IMG/VR virus record: IMGVR_UViG_3300023179_000483
Coordinates: 1-25,050 of that record
Source: a virus
Direction: 5' to 3' (one strand)
Length of the DNA stretch: 25,050 bases
Position numbers and translations under genes: made by a program. The notes below the pieces were generated by a model. That model did not search any database. It worked only from the letters and a program-made list of their open reading frames with translations, and was not told where the DNA came from. This document shows positions 15,554 to 20,932 of this stretch, in pieces; the stretch's first letter is position 1, and each line of letters begins with the position of its first letter.

Positions 15554-15703
15554 ATGGAATACACCAAAAATAATAGGGAAAAGAAATTAACTGCAAAGAA
15601 AGAGAAATTTTGGTGTAGATGTGATTTGGCGCATATTGGTCAATACGGTAAATGCCCTGTATGTGGTAGAAAATCAGAAAAAAGAAAGTTGAAAAATTAT
15701 TAA
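15554..15703 (+). CDS. Small zinc-ribbon-like protein, 49 aa
   Basis: ATG lies 2 nt after the tRNA-Gly CCA. The protein is Lys-rich at both ends. It has a CRC pair (residues 21-23) and a CPVCG knuckle (34-38) with an intervening His, consistent with a single-zinc ribbon. It could bind nucleic acid or a protein partner; the family is not recognised. It stops 2 nt before tRNA-Ile. Confidence 0.65.
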   Translation: MEYTKNNREKKLTAKKEKFWCRCDLAHIGQYGKCPVCGRKSEKRKLKNY

Positions 15704-15705
15704 AT

Positions 15706-15781
15706 GCTCCAATAATTCAATTGGTAGAAATTTCGCCCGATTAGCGAAAAGTTGAGGGTTCGAATCCTTCTTGGAGTACCA
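15706..15781 (+). tRNA. tRNA-Ile (GAT) with C33
   Basis: Acceptor GCTCCAA/TTGGAGT (G:T first pair), CCA. Anticodon stem TTCGC/GCGAA, loop CCGATTA, so the usually invariant T33 is C. T stem GAGGG/CCTTC, loop TTCGAAT. Confidence 0.85.
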
Positions 15782-15792
15782 GTTTAAAATAA

Positions 15793-16011
15793 ATGAAACA
15801 ATTATATCTAATAACATCGGAAGGTGATAGACACGAAGATCATATTCCTCTTGGATTTTTTGATTATGACGAATTACAAATAAAATTTGACCTAGTTGAA
15901 ACCGAAGAAGAAATTAGTCAGGTTTATAGATGGAAGAAGTGTCTCAATATATATGATGAGCCTTACTATGTAATTCCTGTTAAAGGAAACCGCTGGATAC
16001 CACAAACATAA
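15793..16011 (+). CDS. Hypothetical protein, 72 aa
   Basis: ATG 11 nt after tRNA-Ile. The sequence starts with a strand (MKQLYLITSEGD), continues with GFFDYDELQIKFDLVE and an acidic EEEISQ helix, and ends in YYVIPVKGNRWIPQT. It looks like a small alpha/beta protein of the type frequent in T4-like genomes. No enzymatic motif seen. It ends 7 nt before tRNA-Gln. Confidence 0.65.
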   Translation: MKQLYLITSEGDRHEDHIPLGFFDYDELQIKFDLVETEEEISQVYRWKKCLNIYDEPYYVIPVKGNRWIPQT

Positions 16012-16018
16012 ATTATAT

Positions 16019-16093
16019 TGCCCCATGGTGTAATGGTTAGCACCGGAGATTTTGAATCTCCTAGTCAAGGTTCGAGTCCTTGTGGGGCAACCA
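16019..16093 (+). tRNA. tRNA-Gln (TTG), copy 1
   Basis: Canonical: acceptor TGCCCCA/TGGGGCA, D arm GTGT/GCAC with GG, anticodon stem GGAGA/TCTCC, loop TTTTGAA, T stem CAAGG/CCTTG, loop TTCGAGT, CCA. Confidence 0.95.
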
Positions 16094-16116
16094 AAATAAA
16101 CAATTTATAGTTAAAT

Positions 16117-16190
16117 TGCCCATTAGCATAGAAGCAATGCAGACGCCTTTGAAGCGTAAAACGAGGGAGAGTTACCTTCATGGGCTACCA
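16117..16190 (+). tRNA. tRNA-Gln (TTG), copy 2, atypical loops
   Basis: Acceptor TGCCCAT/ATGGGCT with a T1:T72 mismatch, CCA. D arm GCAT/ATGC with loop AGAAGCA (no GG). Anticodon loop CTTTGAA. T stem GAGGG/CCTTC with loop AGAGTTA. Confidence 0.82.
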
Positions 16191-16194
16191 TTAT

Positions 16195-16268
16195 ACTCCA
16201 TTAGCACAGAATCAATGCACTCGACTCTGAACCGAGATAAGATGGCGAGATACCATCATGGAGTACCA
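16195..16268 (+). tRNA. tRNA-Gln (CTG), atypical loops
   Basis: Acceptor ACTCCAT/ATGGAGT, CCA. D arm GCAC/ATGC with loop AGAATCA (no GG). Anticodon stem CTCGA/CCGAG (A:C at loop end), loop CTCTGAA. T stem GATGG/CCATC with loop CGAGATA. Clearly a paralogue of the Gln copy 4 nt upstream. Confidence 0.82.
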
Positions 16269-16269
16269 A

Positions 16270-16458
16270 ATGAATACCACATATATTATAGAATACAATA
16301 GAGGATTAATTCAAGATGTTATAGGGAGGAAGTTTCTATATAAACCAATTTATAGTTCTTCTCGAAAAGAGTTTGAGAAAGAGCTAGACAAAAGAGAAGA
16401 AGCAGAGTATCTTGAACGAGTATATGGAGTAACAAATAAATTTAAAATCTCTTCGTAA
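16270..16458 (+). CDS. Hypothetical protein, 62 aa, between tRNA-Gln and tRNA-His
   Basis: I use ATG 16270, one base after the tRNA CCA; an in-frame ATG at 16258 lies inside the tRNA. The product starts MNTTYIIEYNRGLIQDVIGR, has a charged helix (RKEFEKELDKREEAEYLERV) and ends FKISS. The last three codons and TAA stop lie in the acceptor stem of tRNA-His. Release of that tRNA by RNase P would therefore remove the stop codon from the message. Function unknown. Confidence 0.6.
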   Translation: MNTTYIIEYNRGLIQDVIGRKFLYKPIYSSSRKEFEKELDKREEAEYLERVYGVTNKFKISS

Positions 16459-16524
16459 CCTAACGGGCTAAGGTTCGGCTCTGTGAAAGCCGCTAAGAGA
16501 GTTCAAGTCTCTCCGAGGGAACCA
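16449..16524 (+). tRNA. tRNA-His (GTG), copy 1, lacking the usual G-1:C73
   Basis: Anticodon stem CGGCT/AGCCG, loop CTGTGAA. D arm ACCT/AGGT with GG. T stem GAGAG/CTCTC, loop TTCAAGT. The acceptor CTCTTCG/CGAGGGA has C1:A72 unpaired and A73, so the G-1:C73 identity element of tRNA-His is absent. Confidence 0.85.
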
Positions 16525-16528
16525 ATTT

Positions 16529-16756
16529 ATGAAAAAGAATAAAAAAAGATTTTGGTTTCATTATAATAAGCCTTATTCCCAAAAGTATAAGGTAAACAAA
16601 TGGAGCGTTCATTATGATAAAGTTTGTCACATTGTTGACTCAATTGAGTGTCATGTTTCAACCTTTAGCAGAGAAAGAAAACACCAACCTAGAGTTGTGA
16701 TGGTAGGAGACTGCGCTTCTTTTGAAGTTGAAGATGGTAAAGCAGTGATAAGATAA
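16529..16756 (+). CDS. Conserved-type phage hypothetical protein, 75 aa
   Basis: ATG is 4 nt after the tRNA-His CCA. The layout (FHYNKPYSQKYKVNKWSVHYDKVCHIVDSIEC, then HVSTFSRERKHQPRVVMVG, ending FEVEDGKAVI) resembles short proteins I have seen in many phages; none has a known role to my knowledge. It is basic with two Cys and several His residues that might hold a metal. It ends 8 nt before tRNA-Arg. Confidence 0.7.
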   Translation: MKKNKKRFWFHYNKPYSQKYKVNKWSVHYDKVCHIVDSIECHVSTFSRERKHQPRVVMVGDCASFEVEDGKAVIR

Positions 16757-16764
16757 GTTTAAAT

Positions 16765-16845
16765 GGGTGTGTATCTCCTCTCGCTTCTAACGAGTAGAAA
16801 GAGTAATGGATTAACATGGGGGTTCGAATCCCTTCTAGCCCACCA
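16765..16845 (+). tRNA. tRNA-Arg (TCT) without a D arm
   Basis: Anticodon hairpin CTCG-CTTCTAA-CGAG begins only 7 nt after the acceptor 5' strand, leaving no room for a D arm. A 22-nt segment containing GG (TAATGGATTAA) lies between the anticodon arm and T arm. T stem GGGGG/CCCTT, loop TTCGAAT, CCA. The acceptor GGGTGTG/CTAGCCC has two mismatches. Confidence 0.72.
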
Positions 16846-16871
16846 ATAAAGTAATGGTTCAAATCAAAAAT

Positions 16872-16948
16872 GCGCTTGATGCTACAGTAGATCGGCACCC
16901 GACTTTTAATCGGATATGATGAGGTTGCAACTACCTCCGAGCGCACCA
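16872..16948 (+). tRNA. tRNA-Lys (TTT), copy 2
   Basis: Acceptor GCGCTTG/CGAGCGC, A73, CCA. Anticodon stem CCCGA/TCGGA, loop CTTTTAA. T stem GAGGT/ACCTC with loop TGCAACT. The D arm is weak and has no clear loop GG. Confidence 0.85.
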
Positions 16949-16960
16949 ATTTAGTTAGAT

Positions 16961-17036
16961 GGAGTCTATAGTTCAAAAGTAAGAATCCCGCACTGTGAAT
17001 GCGGATATTCGGGAGCGTTACCCGATAGACTCCCCA
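16961..17036 (+). tRNA. tRNA-His (GTG), copy 2, with G-1:C73
   Basis: The 5' G at -1 faces C73, the expected tRNA-His identity pair; acceptor GAGTCTA/TAGACTC, CCA. Anticodon stem CCGCA/TGCGG, loop CTGTGAA. T stem TCGGG/CCCGA with the atypical loop AGCGTTA; D loop AAAAGTAA lacks GG. Confidence 0.88.
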
Positions 17037-17039
17037 ATT

Positions 17040-17726
17040 TTAGAATAAAATATTATTACGTTTACAGAAATTTCGGACAGCATTGTCACTGACATTTAAG
17101 TCTTGTGCAATACTTACAAAAGTTTTTGTTTTAAGCATATCAGTCATATCTTGAATAGAAGGCCAAATAATTTTAGGTTGATAACTAGGAATACATTTTT
17201 TACACATCCGACCTTTGTTTTTCACTTCTTCTAAATTACATTTAATACATTTAAATGATGGTTGTTCTTTTATGCGATTTTTTGTTCCGAATGTAGAAGT
17301 TTGACTATGGCAATTAGGACATAAAAATCTTAAATTTGATAGTTCGTTATTAAACGGGTTTCCATCTATATGATCTAATTGTAAGGTTAATACTTTATTA
17401 TTCCATTCAGGAGATAAATTACATTCTTGACATTTATGTTCAAGAATATTAAATTTTAACAAATAATGTCTAATTTTTTTAGATGTGTTTAATTTTTTTA
17501 AATATTTTTCAATAAAATCATTTTTAGTTAGTGGAATGAATTGACCCTCTTTTTTATGTTTGATATAATGATCAATATTAAAATTGTTTTCTTTCACAAT
17601 TTTATGAAAGGTTTTATATTTTCCTCCTTTAGGACTTAGATTGAATTTCTGTAGAAATTCTGATATTGAATTTGTTTCTTGTATAGTGGTTTGAAAAAGA
17701 TTAAGAGGAATATTTCGAAGTCTCAT
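17040..17726 (-). CDS. HNH homing endonuclease with C-terminal HTH
   Basis: A 228-aa protein convergent with tRNA-His, ending 3 nt from it. Order of parts: an N-terminal helical region; CQEC zinc half-site (about residues 94-97); the HNH motif LQLDHIDGNPFNNELSNLRFL with CPNC completing the zinc site and the ββα-metal fold; a second Cys cluster (CIKC...CKKC); and a C-terminal helix-turn-helix (SIQDMTDMLKTKTFVSIAQ, DNAVRNFCKRNNI). It is clearly paralogous to the HNH at 21333-22040. A 13-bp inverted repeat spans its start codon, and a late-like AGTAAATA lies upstream, suggesting late-only translation as in T4 homing endonucleases. Confidence 0.9.
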   Translation of the reverse strand: MRLRNIPLNLFQTTIQETNSISEFLQKFNLSPKGGKYKTFHKIVKENNFNIDHYIKHKKEGQFIPLTKNDFIEKYLKKLNTSKKIRHYLLKFNILEHKCQECNLSPEWNNKVLTLQLDHIDGNPFNNELSNLRFLCPNCHSQTSTFGTKNRIKEQPSFKCIKCNLEEVKNKGRMCKKCIPSYQPKIIWPSIQDMTDMLKTKTFVSIAQDLNVSDNAVRNFCKRNNILF

Positions 17727-17760
17727 ATTAGTATATTTACTCTCAAAGAGACTTCGAAAT
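17712..17760 (-). promoter_or_regulatory. 13-bp inverted repeat spanning the HNH start codon
   Basis: ATTTCGAAGTCTC at 17712-17724 is the perfect reverse complement of 17748-17760, with a 23-nt loop. On the minus-strand mRNA the 3' arm is the start region (last base of ATG and codons 2-5), so a read-through transcript would hide the start. The late-type element lies in the loop. Confidence 0.65.
17734..17741 (-). promoter_or_regulatory. Late-like promoter AGTAAATA inside the hairpin loop
   Basis: 6 of 8 matches to TATAAATA, ending 8 nt before ATG 17726. Transcripts starting here would lack the upstream arm of the hairpin, freeing the start codon. Confidence 0.4.
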
Positions 17761-17782
17761 GAGAAATTAATAAATTTAATTC

Positions 17783-17810
17783 TTGACTAATGTGTAAAAT
17801 GTGTTAAGAT
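17783..17810 (+). promoter_or_regulatory. Sigma70-type promoter for tRNA-Glu
   Basis: TTGACT at 17783-17788, 16-bp spacer, TAAGAT at 17805-17810 with a TGT extension; 13 nt upstream of tRNA-Glu. Confidence 0.7.
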
Positions 17811-17823
17811 TAAACAAGTAAAT

Positions 17824-17903
17824 GACGGTGCAGAGAAGAGTGGTTGTATCTCGACAGTCTTTCAAACTGTAGTTTGTGGGTTCGACGCCCATCACCGTTG
17901 CCA
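17824..17903 (+). tRNA. tRNA-Glu (TTC)
   Basis: Acceptor GACGGTG/CACCGTT, G73, CCA. D arm GAGA/TCTC with a 12-nt loop containing GG. Anticodon stem ACAGT/ACTGT, loop CTTTCAA. T stem GTGGG/CCCAT, loop TTCGACG. Confidence 0.93.
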
Positions 17904-17916
17904 TTTTAGAAAGTCA

Positions 17917-17945
17917 TTGACAGTGATAAGTAAGTGTGTTAGTAT
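17917..17945 (+). promoter_or_regulatory. Sigma70-type promoter for tRNA-Asp and tRNA-Tyr
   Basis: TTGACA at 17917-17922, 17-bp spacer, TAGTAT at 17940-17945 with a TGT extension; 16 nt upstream of tRNA-Asp. Confidence 0.75.
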
Positions 17946-17961
17946 AAAGAGTAATTTAATT

Positions 17962-18039
17962 GGAGTTGAAGTCAAACAGCATTGACGCTACCCTGTCACG
18001 GTAGAGATAAAGTCGGGGCGGCACCGATCAACTTCGCCA
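17962..18039 (+). tRNA. tRNA-Asp (GTC), atypical T loop
   Basis: Acceptor GGAGTTG/CAACTTC, G73, CCA. D arm GTCA/TGAC with loop AACAGCAT (no GG). Anticodon stem CTACC/GGTAG, loop CTGTCAC. T stem GTCGG/CCGAT with loop GGCGGCA. Confidence 0.87.
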
Positions 18040-18050
18040 TAACTTAAACA

Positions 18051-18158
18051 ATGTTAAACTGGATGAATAATCCTTTCAAGGCTGGGCTTGCTATCCACAG
18101 AGGAGATAGTAATTTTTTAAGTTATAATAAGGGAAAATATCCGCACACTGGACTGTAA
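18051..18158 (+). CDS. Possible 35-aa protein ending in the tRNA-Tyr anticodon
   Basis: ATG 11 nt after the tRNA-Asp CCA. The 35-codon frame starts MLNWMNNPFKAGLAIHRGD and ends KYPHTGL, with its TAA stop formed inside the anticodon loop of tRNA-Tyr. It follows the local pattern of ORFs starting after one tRNA and ending in or near the next. It is short and unrecognised, so it may be fortuitous. Confidence 0.4.
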   Translation: MLNWMNNPFKAGLAIHRGDSNFLSYNKGKYPHTGL

Positions 18159-18214
18159 ATCCGGGGCTACCTAGTGCGGTGGTCAAGCAACTAGTTCGAT
18201 TCTAGATTTTCCCA
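18131..18214 (+). tRNA. tRNA-Tyr (GTA) without a D arm, CCA not encoded
   Basis: Acceptor GGGAAAA/TTTTCCC, A73, followed by CAG rather than CCA. Anticodon stem CTGGA/TCCGG, loop CTGTAAA, starting only 10 nt after the acceptor strand. CCGCAC (18141-18146) can pair with GTGCGG (18174-18179) beyond the anticodon arm, replacing the D arm. The 3' linker contains GTGGTCAAGC, like a displaced D loop. T loop TTCGATT. Confidence 0.75.
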
Positions 18215-18233
18215 CAGTATATACAACAATAAG

Positions 18234-18262
18234 TTGACCTATGTGCCCTCTAATGGTATATT
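18234..18262 (+). promoter_or_regulatory. Sigma70-type promoter for the 73-aa/82-aa gene pair
   Basis: TTGACC at 18234-18239, 17-bp spacer, TATATT at 18257-18262 with a TGG extension. Transcription would begin about 6 nt before ATG 18276, which excludes the longer TTG start at 18234. Confidence 0.7.
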
Positions 18263-18275
18263 TCAATTTAAAACA

Positions 18276-18497
18276 ATGAACAAATTTAAACATTTAGTAT
18301 ATGATGGGTATCTTGACGAATTAGATGTTCCGGTCAAGAATGACTTATCTTGGCCTTGGACTCCAATTCCTGAATGTCCTTCAACAATAGACCCTGATGT
18401 TACAGTAGAGGATATTGTTGAGGTTCTAGAGGAATATTTTAAGAAACAACGTATTCAATATGATTTATATAAGGATTCATTAATACAAAATATATGA
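18276..18497 (+). CDS. Hypothetical acidic protein, 73 aa
   Basis: The start ATG 18276 is set by the promoter just upstream. The product begins MNKFKHLVYDGYLDELDVP, has a Trp/Pro segment (DLSWPWTPIPECP) and an acidic helix (VEDIVEVLEEYFKKQRIQYD). Its TGA overlaps the next ATG (ATGA), so the two genes are probably co-translated. No family recognised. Confidence 0.7.
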   Translation: MNKFKHLVYDGYLDELDVPVKNDLSWPWTPIPECPSTIDPDVTVEDIVEVLEEYFKKQRIQYDLYKDSLIQNI

Positions 18498-18742
18498 TAG
18501 ATAATTCAGTTATAGGTTTTTCTAAATTCTTTAATAAAGAAGCAGGTCGAATTCATTATGGATGTAGAGGAATTGGATCGAAATACGATGAATTCTATGA
18601 TTGGTTGAAAACCAAATCATATAAAACTACTTCCCGCGATTGGCCTTGGCATTATTTTAGATTTGAAAAAAGTGAAGATGCAGACGAGTTTGAGAAAAGA
18701 TATTCACATGAATATTTTGACGACTCTACAAAAAAAGATTAA
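18494..18742 (+). CDS. Hypothetical protein, 82 aa
   Basis: Second gene of a pair, starting within the ATGA overlap. Sequence features: GFSKFFNKEAGRIHYGCRGIG, an aromatic-rich WPWHYFRFEKSEDADEFEKRY stretch and an acidic C-terminus. The WPW motif also occurs in the upstream partner (SWPWTP), a small coincidence worth noting. Soluble, function unknown. It ends 32 nt before tRNA-Ala. Confidence 0.7.
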   Translation: MIDNSVIGFSKFFNKEAGRIHYGCRGIGSKYDEFYDWLKTKSYKTTSRDWPWHYFRFEKSEDADEFEKRYSHEYFDDSTKKD

Positions 18743-18774
18743 TAAATTGGGGCGTTAGTATAGTTATAAAATAT

Positions 18775-18850
18775 GGGTTAGTAGCTTAATTGATAAAGCA
18801 TTCGCCTTGCACGCGAACGAGTGAGAGTTTGAGTCTCTTCTAATCCACCA
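18775..18850 (+). tRNA. tRNA-Ala (TGC)
   Basis: Acceptor GGGTTAG/CTAATCC, A73, CCA. D arm GCTT/AAGC with loop AATTGATA (GA at 18-19). Anticodon stem TTCGC/GCGAA, loop CTTGCAC. T stem GAGAG/CTCTT, loop TTTGAGT (T56). Confidence 0.92.
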
Positions 18851-18864
18851 GATAGGTGCATTGA

Positions 18865-18889
18865 TATTTACTCCACCGAAGAGTAAATA
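18865..18889 (+). promoter_or_regulatory. 9-bp hairpin 5 nt before an endonuclease ATG
   Basis: TATTTACTC (18865-18873) and GAGTAAATA (18881-18889) form a perfect stem with loop CACCGAA. The 3' arm contains the late-like element, so early read-through transcripts would carry the hairpin next to ATG 18895 and late ones would not. Confidence 0.6.
18882..18889 (+). promoter_or_regulatory. Late-like promoter AGTAAATA before PD-(D/E)XK endonuclease gene
   Basis: 6 of 8 matches to TATAAATA, ending 6 nt before ATG 18895, embedded in the hairpin's 3' arm. The same GAGTAAATA string precedes the HNH gene at 17726. Confidence 0.4.
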
Positions 18890-18894
18890 CTGTA

Positions 18895-19713
18895 ATGGTG
18901 AAAATAGTAGAAATAATATGTCCGATATGTGACAAAATCGCTTCGAAGGAAAAGAAAGAAGTTACTAGGCAAACAAAAAAGGGTAATCCTATTTTCTGTT
19001 CTAAGGAATGCGCTCGGATAAACTGTTCTAGAAAAAAGACCATACATTCTGAAATAGTTAAAAACTGTCCAATATGTTCAAAGGCTTTTACTAGCACTAC
19101 ACATAAACGAGCGAGAATTTGTTGCTCAAATCAATGTGCTAATCAATATGGGCATACATCCTCTAGTAGAGAACAAGTATCTAAATCTTTAAGAGATTTT
19201 TATCAGAAAAATACCCATCCAATGCTAGGGAAGAAATATCCATTTAAACCTCGTCCATATCAACGTTCAGATGGGTTTAAAGTGATAAGAACGTGTACTT
19301 TCTGTGAAAAAGATTTCGAGCATCCGACAAGGACAACATGTTCAAAAGAATGTCATCATAACAGATTATCTGATAAGTGTGGTGGTGAAACCAATTATAA
19401 GAAGTTTCAATATAAAGAAATTTGGATGGATTCTTCTTGGGAAGTTGATCTAGCTAAATGGTTTGATGAAAATCAGATTGAATGGATTAGGGATAAGAAG
19501 ATAAATTTTGTTTGGATTGATACTAATCAAGTTTCTCATAGATATTATCCTGATTTTTATCTTCCAAAATATAATGTTTATATAGACCCGAAGAATAAAT
19601 TTTTACAAGAAAAGGATAAAGAAAAGCTTGATTATGTTAGAGAACATGATAAAGTAATGTTGTTAACGGGTTTTATAGAAGATATAAAACAAGAGTTAAA
19701 AAAATTTAGATAG
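18895..19713 (+). CDS. Zinc-finger homing endonuclease with PD-(D/E)XK-like nuclease domain
   Basis: A 272-aa protein. The N-terminal 160 residues hold three Cys-rich modules (CPIC...CSKEC; CPIC...CCSNQC; CTFC...CSKEC), typical DNA-binding zinc fingers of phage homing endonucleases. The C-terminal region reads EVDLAKWFDEN, then YYPDFYLPKYNVYIDPKNK. The spacing of E, PD and DPK fits the PD-(D/E)XK (Vsr-like) nuclease fold rather than HNH. It lies alone between tRNA-Ala and tRNA-Leu. A hairpin 5 nt before ATG probably limits translation from read-through transcripts. It is presumed to cleave tRNA-region DNA in competing phages. Confidence 0.85.
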   Translation: MVKIVEIICPICDKIASKEKKEVTRQTKKGNPIFCSKECARINCSRKKTIHSEIVKNCPICSKAFTSTTHKRARICCSNQCANQYGHTSSSREQVSKSLRDFYQKNTHPMLGKKYPFKPRPYQRSDGFKVIRTCTFCEKDFEHPTRTTCSKECHHNRLSDKCGGETNYKKFQYKEIWMDSSWEVDLAKWFDENQIEWIRDKKINFVWIDTNQVSHRYYPDFYLPKYNVYIDPKNKFLQEKDKEKLDYVREHDKVMLLTGFIEDIKQELKKFR

Positions 19714-19721
19714 TAAAAAAT

Positions 19722-19798
19722 GCTCCTATAGCCCAACGGCAGCAGGCGAGGCACTTAAAATGCCTAAAGTGTCGGTTCGAATCCGACTAGGAGTACCA
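19722..19798 (+). tRNA. tRNA-Leu (TAA) with a short variable loop
   Basis: Acceptor GCTCCTA/TAGGAGT, CCA. Anticodon stem AGGCA/TGCCT, loop CTTAAAA. T stem GTCGG/CCGAC, loop TTCGAAT; GG in the D loop. The variable loop is only 5 nt, whereas bacterial tRNA-Leu is normally class II with a long arm. Confidence 0.88.
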
Positions 19799-19990
19799 GT
19801 AATTTCTGCCCCTGAATAAGGCTAGGTATAGAGCGAAATTGGCTTTATTCCGAAAAGGAGAGAGACAAAAGTATCAATCGGTTCAATTCCTACTCTGGTG
19901 AGGATTGATGCTAATGGAACGTTCGTGAAATCCTCTGAATAAAATTTTAAATAAACAACAATGCGGATGCATTACAGATAATTTATAAAT
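19799..19990 (+). ncRNA. Structured 190-nt segment with alternative hairpins
   Basis: No ORF or complete tRNA. GAATAAG near 19813 pairs with CTTTATTC near 19845. Downstream, TCAATTCCT (about 19883-19891) pairs with AGGATTGA, while the overlapping GAGGATT can instead pair with AATCCTC (about 19929-19935), so two folds exclude each other. It also holds a T-arm-like GGTTCAATTCC. It may be a regulatory RNA or a decayed tRNA/intron. Confidence 0.4.
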
Positions 19991-20084
19991 GCTAGTGTGG
20001 CGAAACTGGTTGAAACGCATGGGTCTTAGAAGCCCACACCCAAGAGGTTAAACATTGTGGGTTCGAATCCCACCACTAGCACCA
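19991..20084 (+). tRNA. tRNA-Leu (TAG)
   Basis: Canonical class II: acceptor GCTAGTG/CACTAGC, A73, CCA; anticodon stem TGGGT/GCCCA, loop CTTAGAA; long variable arm; T stem GTGGG/CCCAC, loop TTCGAAT; GG in the D loop. Confidence 0.94.
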
Positions 20085-20091
20085 TTTTAAA

Positions 20092-20166
20092 CGCTGCTTA
20101 ACTGAGATGGATTAGTGTGCGCCTGAAAAGTGCAATAGGTCGGATCGTTACCGACAGCAGCGACCA
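20092..20166 (+). tRNA. tRNA-Phe (GAA), atypical T loop
   Basis: Acceptor CGCTGCT/AGCAGCG, A73, CCA. D stem ACTG/TAGT with GG in the loop. Anticodon stem TGCGC/GTGCA, loop CTGAAAA. T stem GTCGG/CCGAC with loop ATCGTTA, in which T54-A58 appears swapped to A54-T58. Confidence 0.88.
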
Positions 20167-20204
20167 AATTTAAAAAGTATGAAACCATTAAGAGCATTAT
20201 AGCG

Positions 20205-20233
20205 TTGACTGCCAACTATTTCTATGGTATCAT
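20205..20233 (+). promoter_or_regulatory. Promoter giving a leaderless HNH mRNA
   Basis: TTGACT at 20205-20210, 17-bp spacer, TATCAT at 20228-20233 with a TGG extension. ATG 20239 lies exactly 6 nt after the -10, which fixes the start in preference to ATG 20224 inside the promoter. Confidence 0.75.
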
Positions 20234-20238
20234 ATGGG

Positions 20239-20847
20239 ATGAAACAAGAAATTTTAAAGTTGAATGCAAATTTTTCGCCAATCGGAACAACGGATTGGAA
20301 AAAATCCATGATAGATATCGTATCTGGTGCAGCATATCCAGTTGACGTAACTTATTACCAGAATAAACAGGGTGAGGTTGATCTTGAAAAAGTTGAATCA
20401 CTTAATGTGATTAAAGGTTTTGAAGAATGGTTTGAATTACCTGTTCGTCCCTATGACGATTTTGCTAATTCTCCTAATCGAAGAGTTCGTATTCCGCCAG
20501 TGGTGGTATGTGCTCGCTTTGATAAAATCTTCCATAAGAAAGTAATTTTCCCTACTAAGAATAACATCTGGAAAAGAGATAATTACACTTGTGCATACAC
20601 GGGTAAGAAATTACATCGGGATGAATTATCAGTAGATCATATCATTCCTAAGAGCCGTGGGGGTGGTAACACTTGGACTAACTTGATTACTTGTGAAAAG
20701 GCTACTAATGTCTTAAAGGCAGATAGAACTCCAAGAGAAGCAGGTATGAGATTGTTATTCAAACCCGTACGTCCTGAAAATGGAATGATCTTTGATACTA
20801 TTCGTGAAGAATGGAATATGTTCCTAGATGTAGAAAAATATAAATAA
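20239..20847 (+). CDS. HNH endonuclease, 202 aa
   Basis: Begins MKQEILKLNANFSPIGTTDW. The N-terminal 100 residues match the conserved lead-in of a common HNH family (AYPVDV, VRIPPVVV). The HNH core follows: KRDNYTCAYTGKKL, ELSVDHIIPKSRGGGNTWTNLITC, then NVLKADRTPREAGMRL. In this family the first knuckle is usually CxYC; here the second Cys is Thr-Gly, so zinc binding may be altered, while the catalytic DH is kept. Unlike the other endonuclease genes it has a sigma70-type promoter, suggesting early expression. A broken tRNA-Leu-like sequence follows. Confidence 0.9.
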   Translation: MKQEILKLNANFSPIGTTDWKKSMIDIVSGAAYPVDVTYYQNKQGEVDLEKVESLNVIKGFEEWFELPVRPYDDFANSPNRRVRIPPVVVCARFDKIFHKKVIFPTKNNIWKRDNYTCAYTGKKLHRDELSVDHIIPKSRGGGNTWTNLITCEKATNVLKADRTPREAGMRLLFKPVRPENGMIFDTIREEWNMFLDVEKYK

Positions 20848-20871
20848 ACCTTTTTAAATGAAGTCGTTTCA

Positions 20872-20920
20872 ATGGAAGACCGTCTCAAGTGGACGATGCG
20901 AGTTTAGAATCTCGCCTTCA
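20872..20920 (+). pseudogene. Broken tRNA-Leu-like element (TTTAGAA loop), no T arm
   Basis: GGAAG and CTTC could close a structure with hairpin CGTC/GACG and an anticodon-like hairpin GCGAG/CTCGC carrying TTTAGAAT. A one-base deletion would explain the 8-nt loop. No T arm, no CCA. It follows the HNH gene; intact tRNA-Leu(TAG) lies on the other side. Confidence 0.5.
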
Positions 20921-20932
20921 ATTTAAAATTAT

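Noticed and set aside
16689-16976. Minus-strand ORF of 95 aa
   Set aside because: Antisense of tRNA-Arg and tRNA-Lys; the GLEGIRTP segment is the usual product of reading a tRNA T arm backwards.
18840-19097. Minus-strand ORF antisense to the zinc-finger endonuclease
   Set aside because: Shadow of a well-supported gene.
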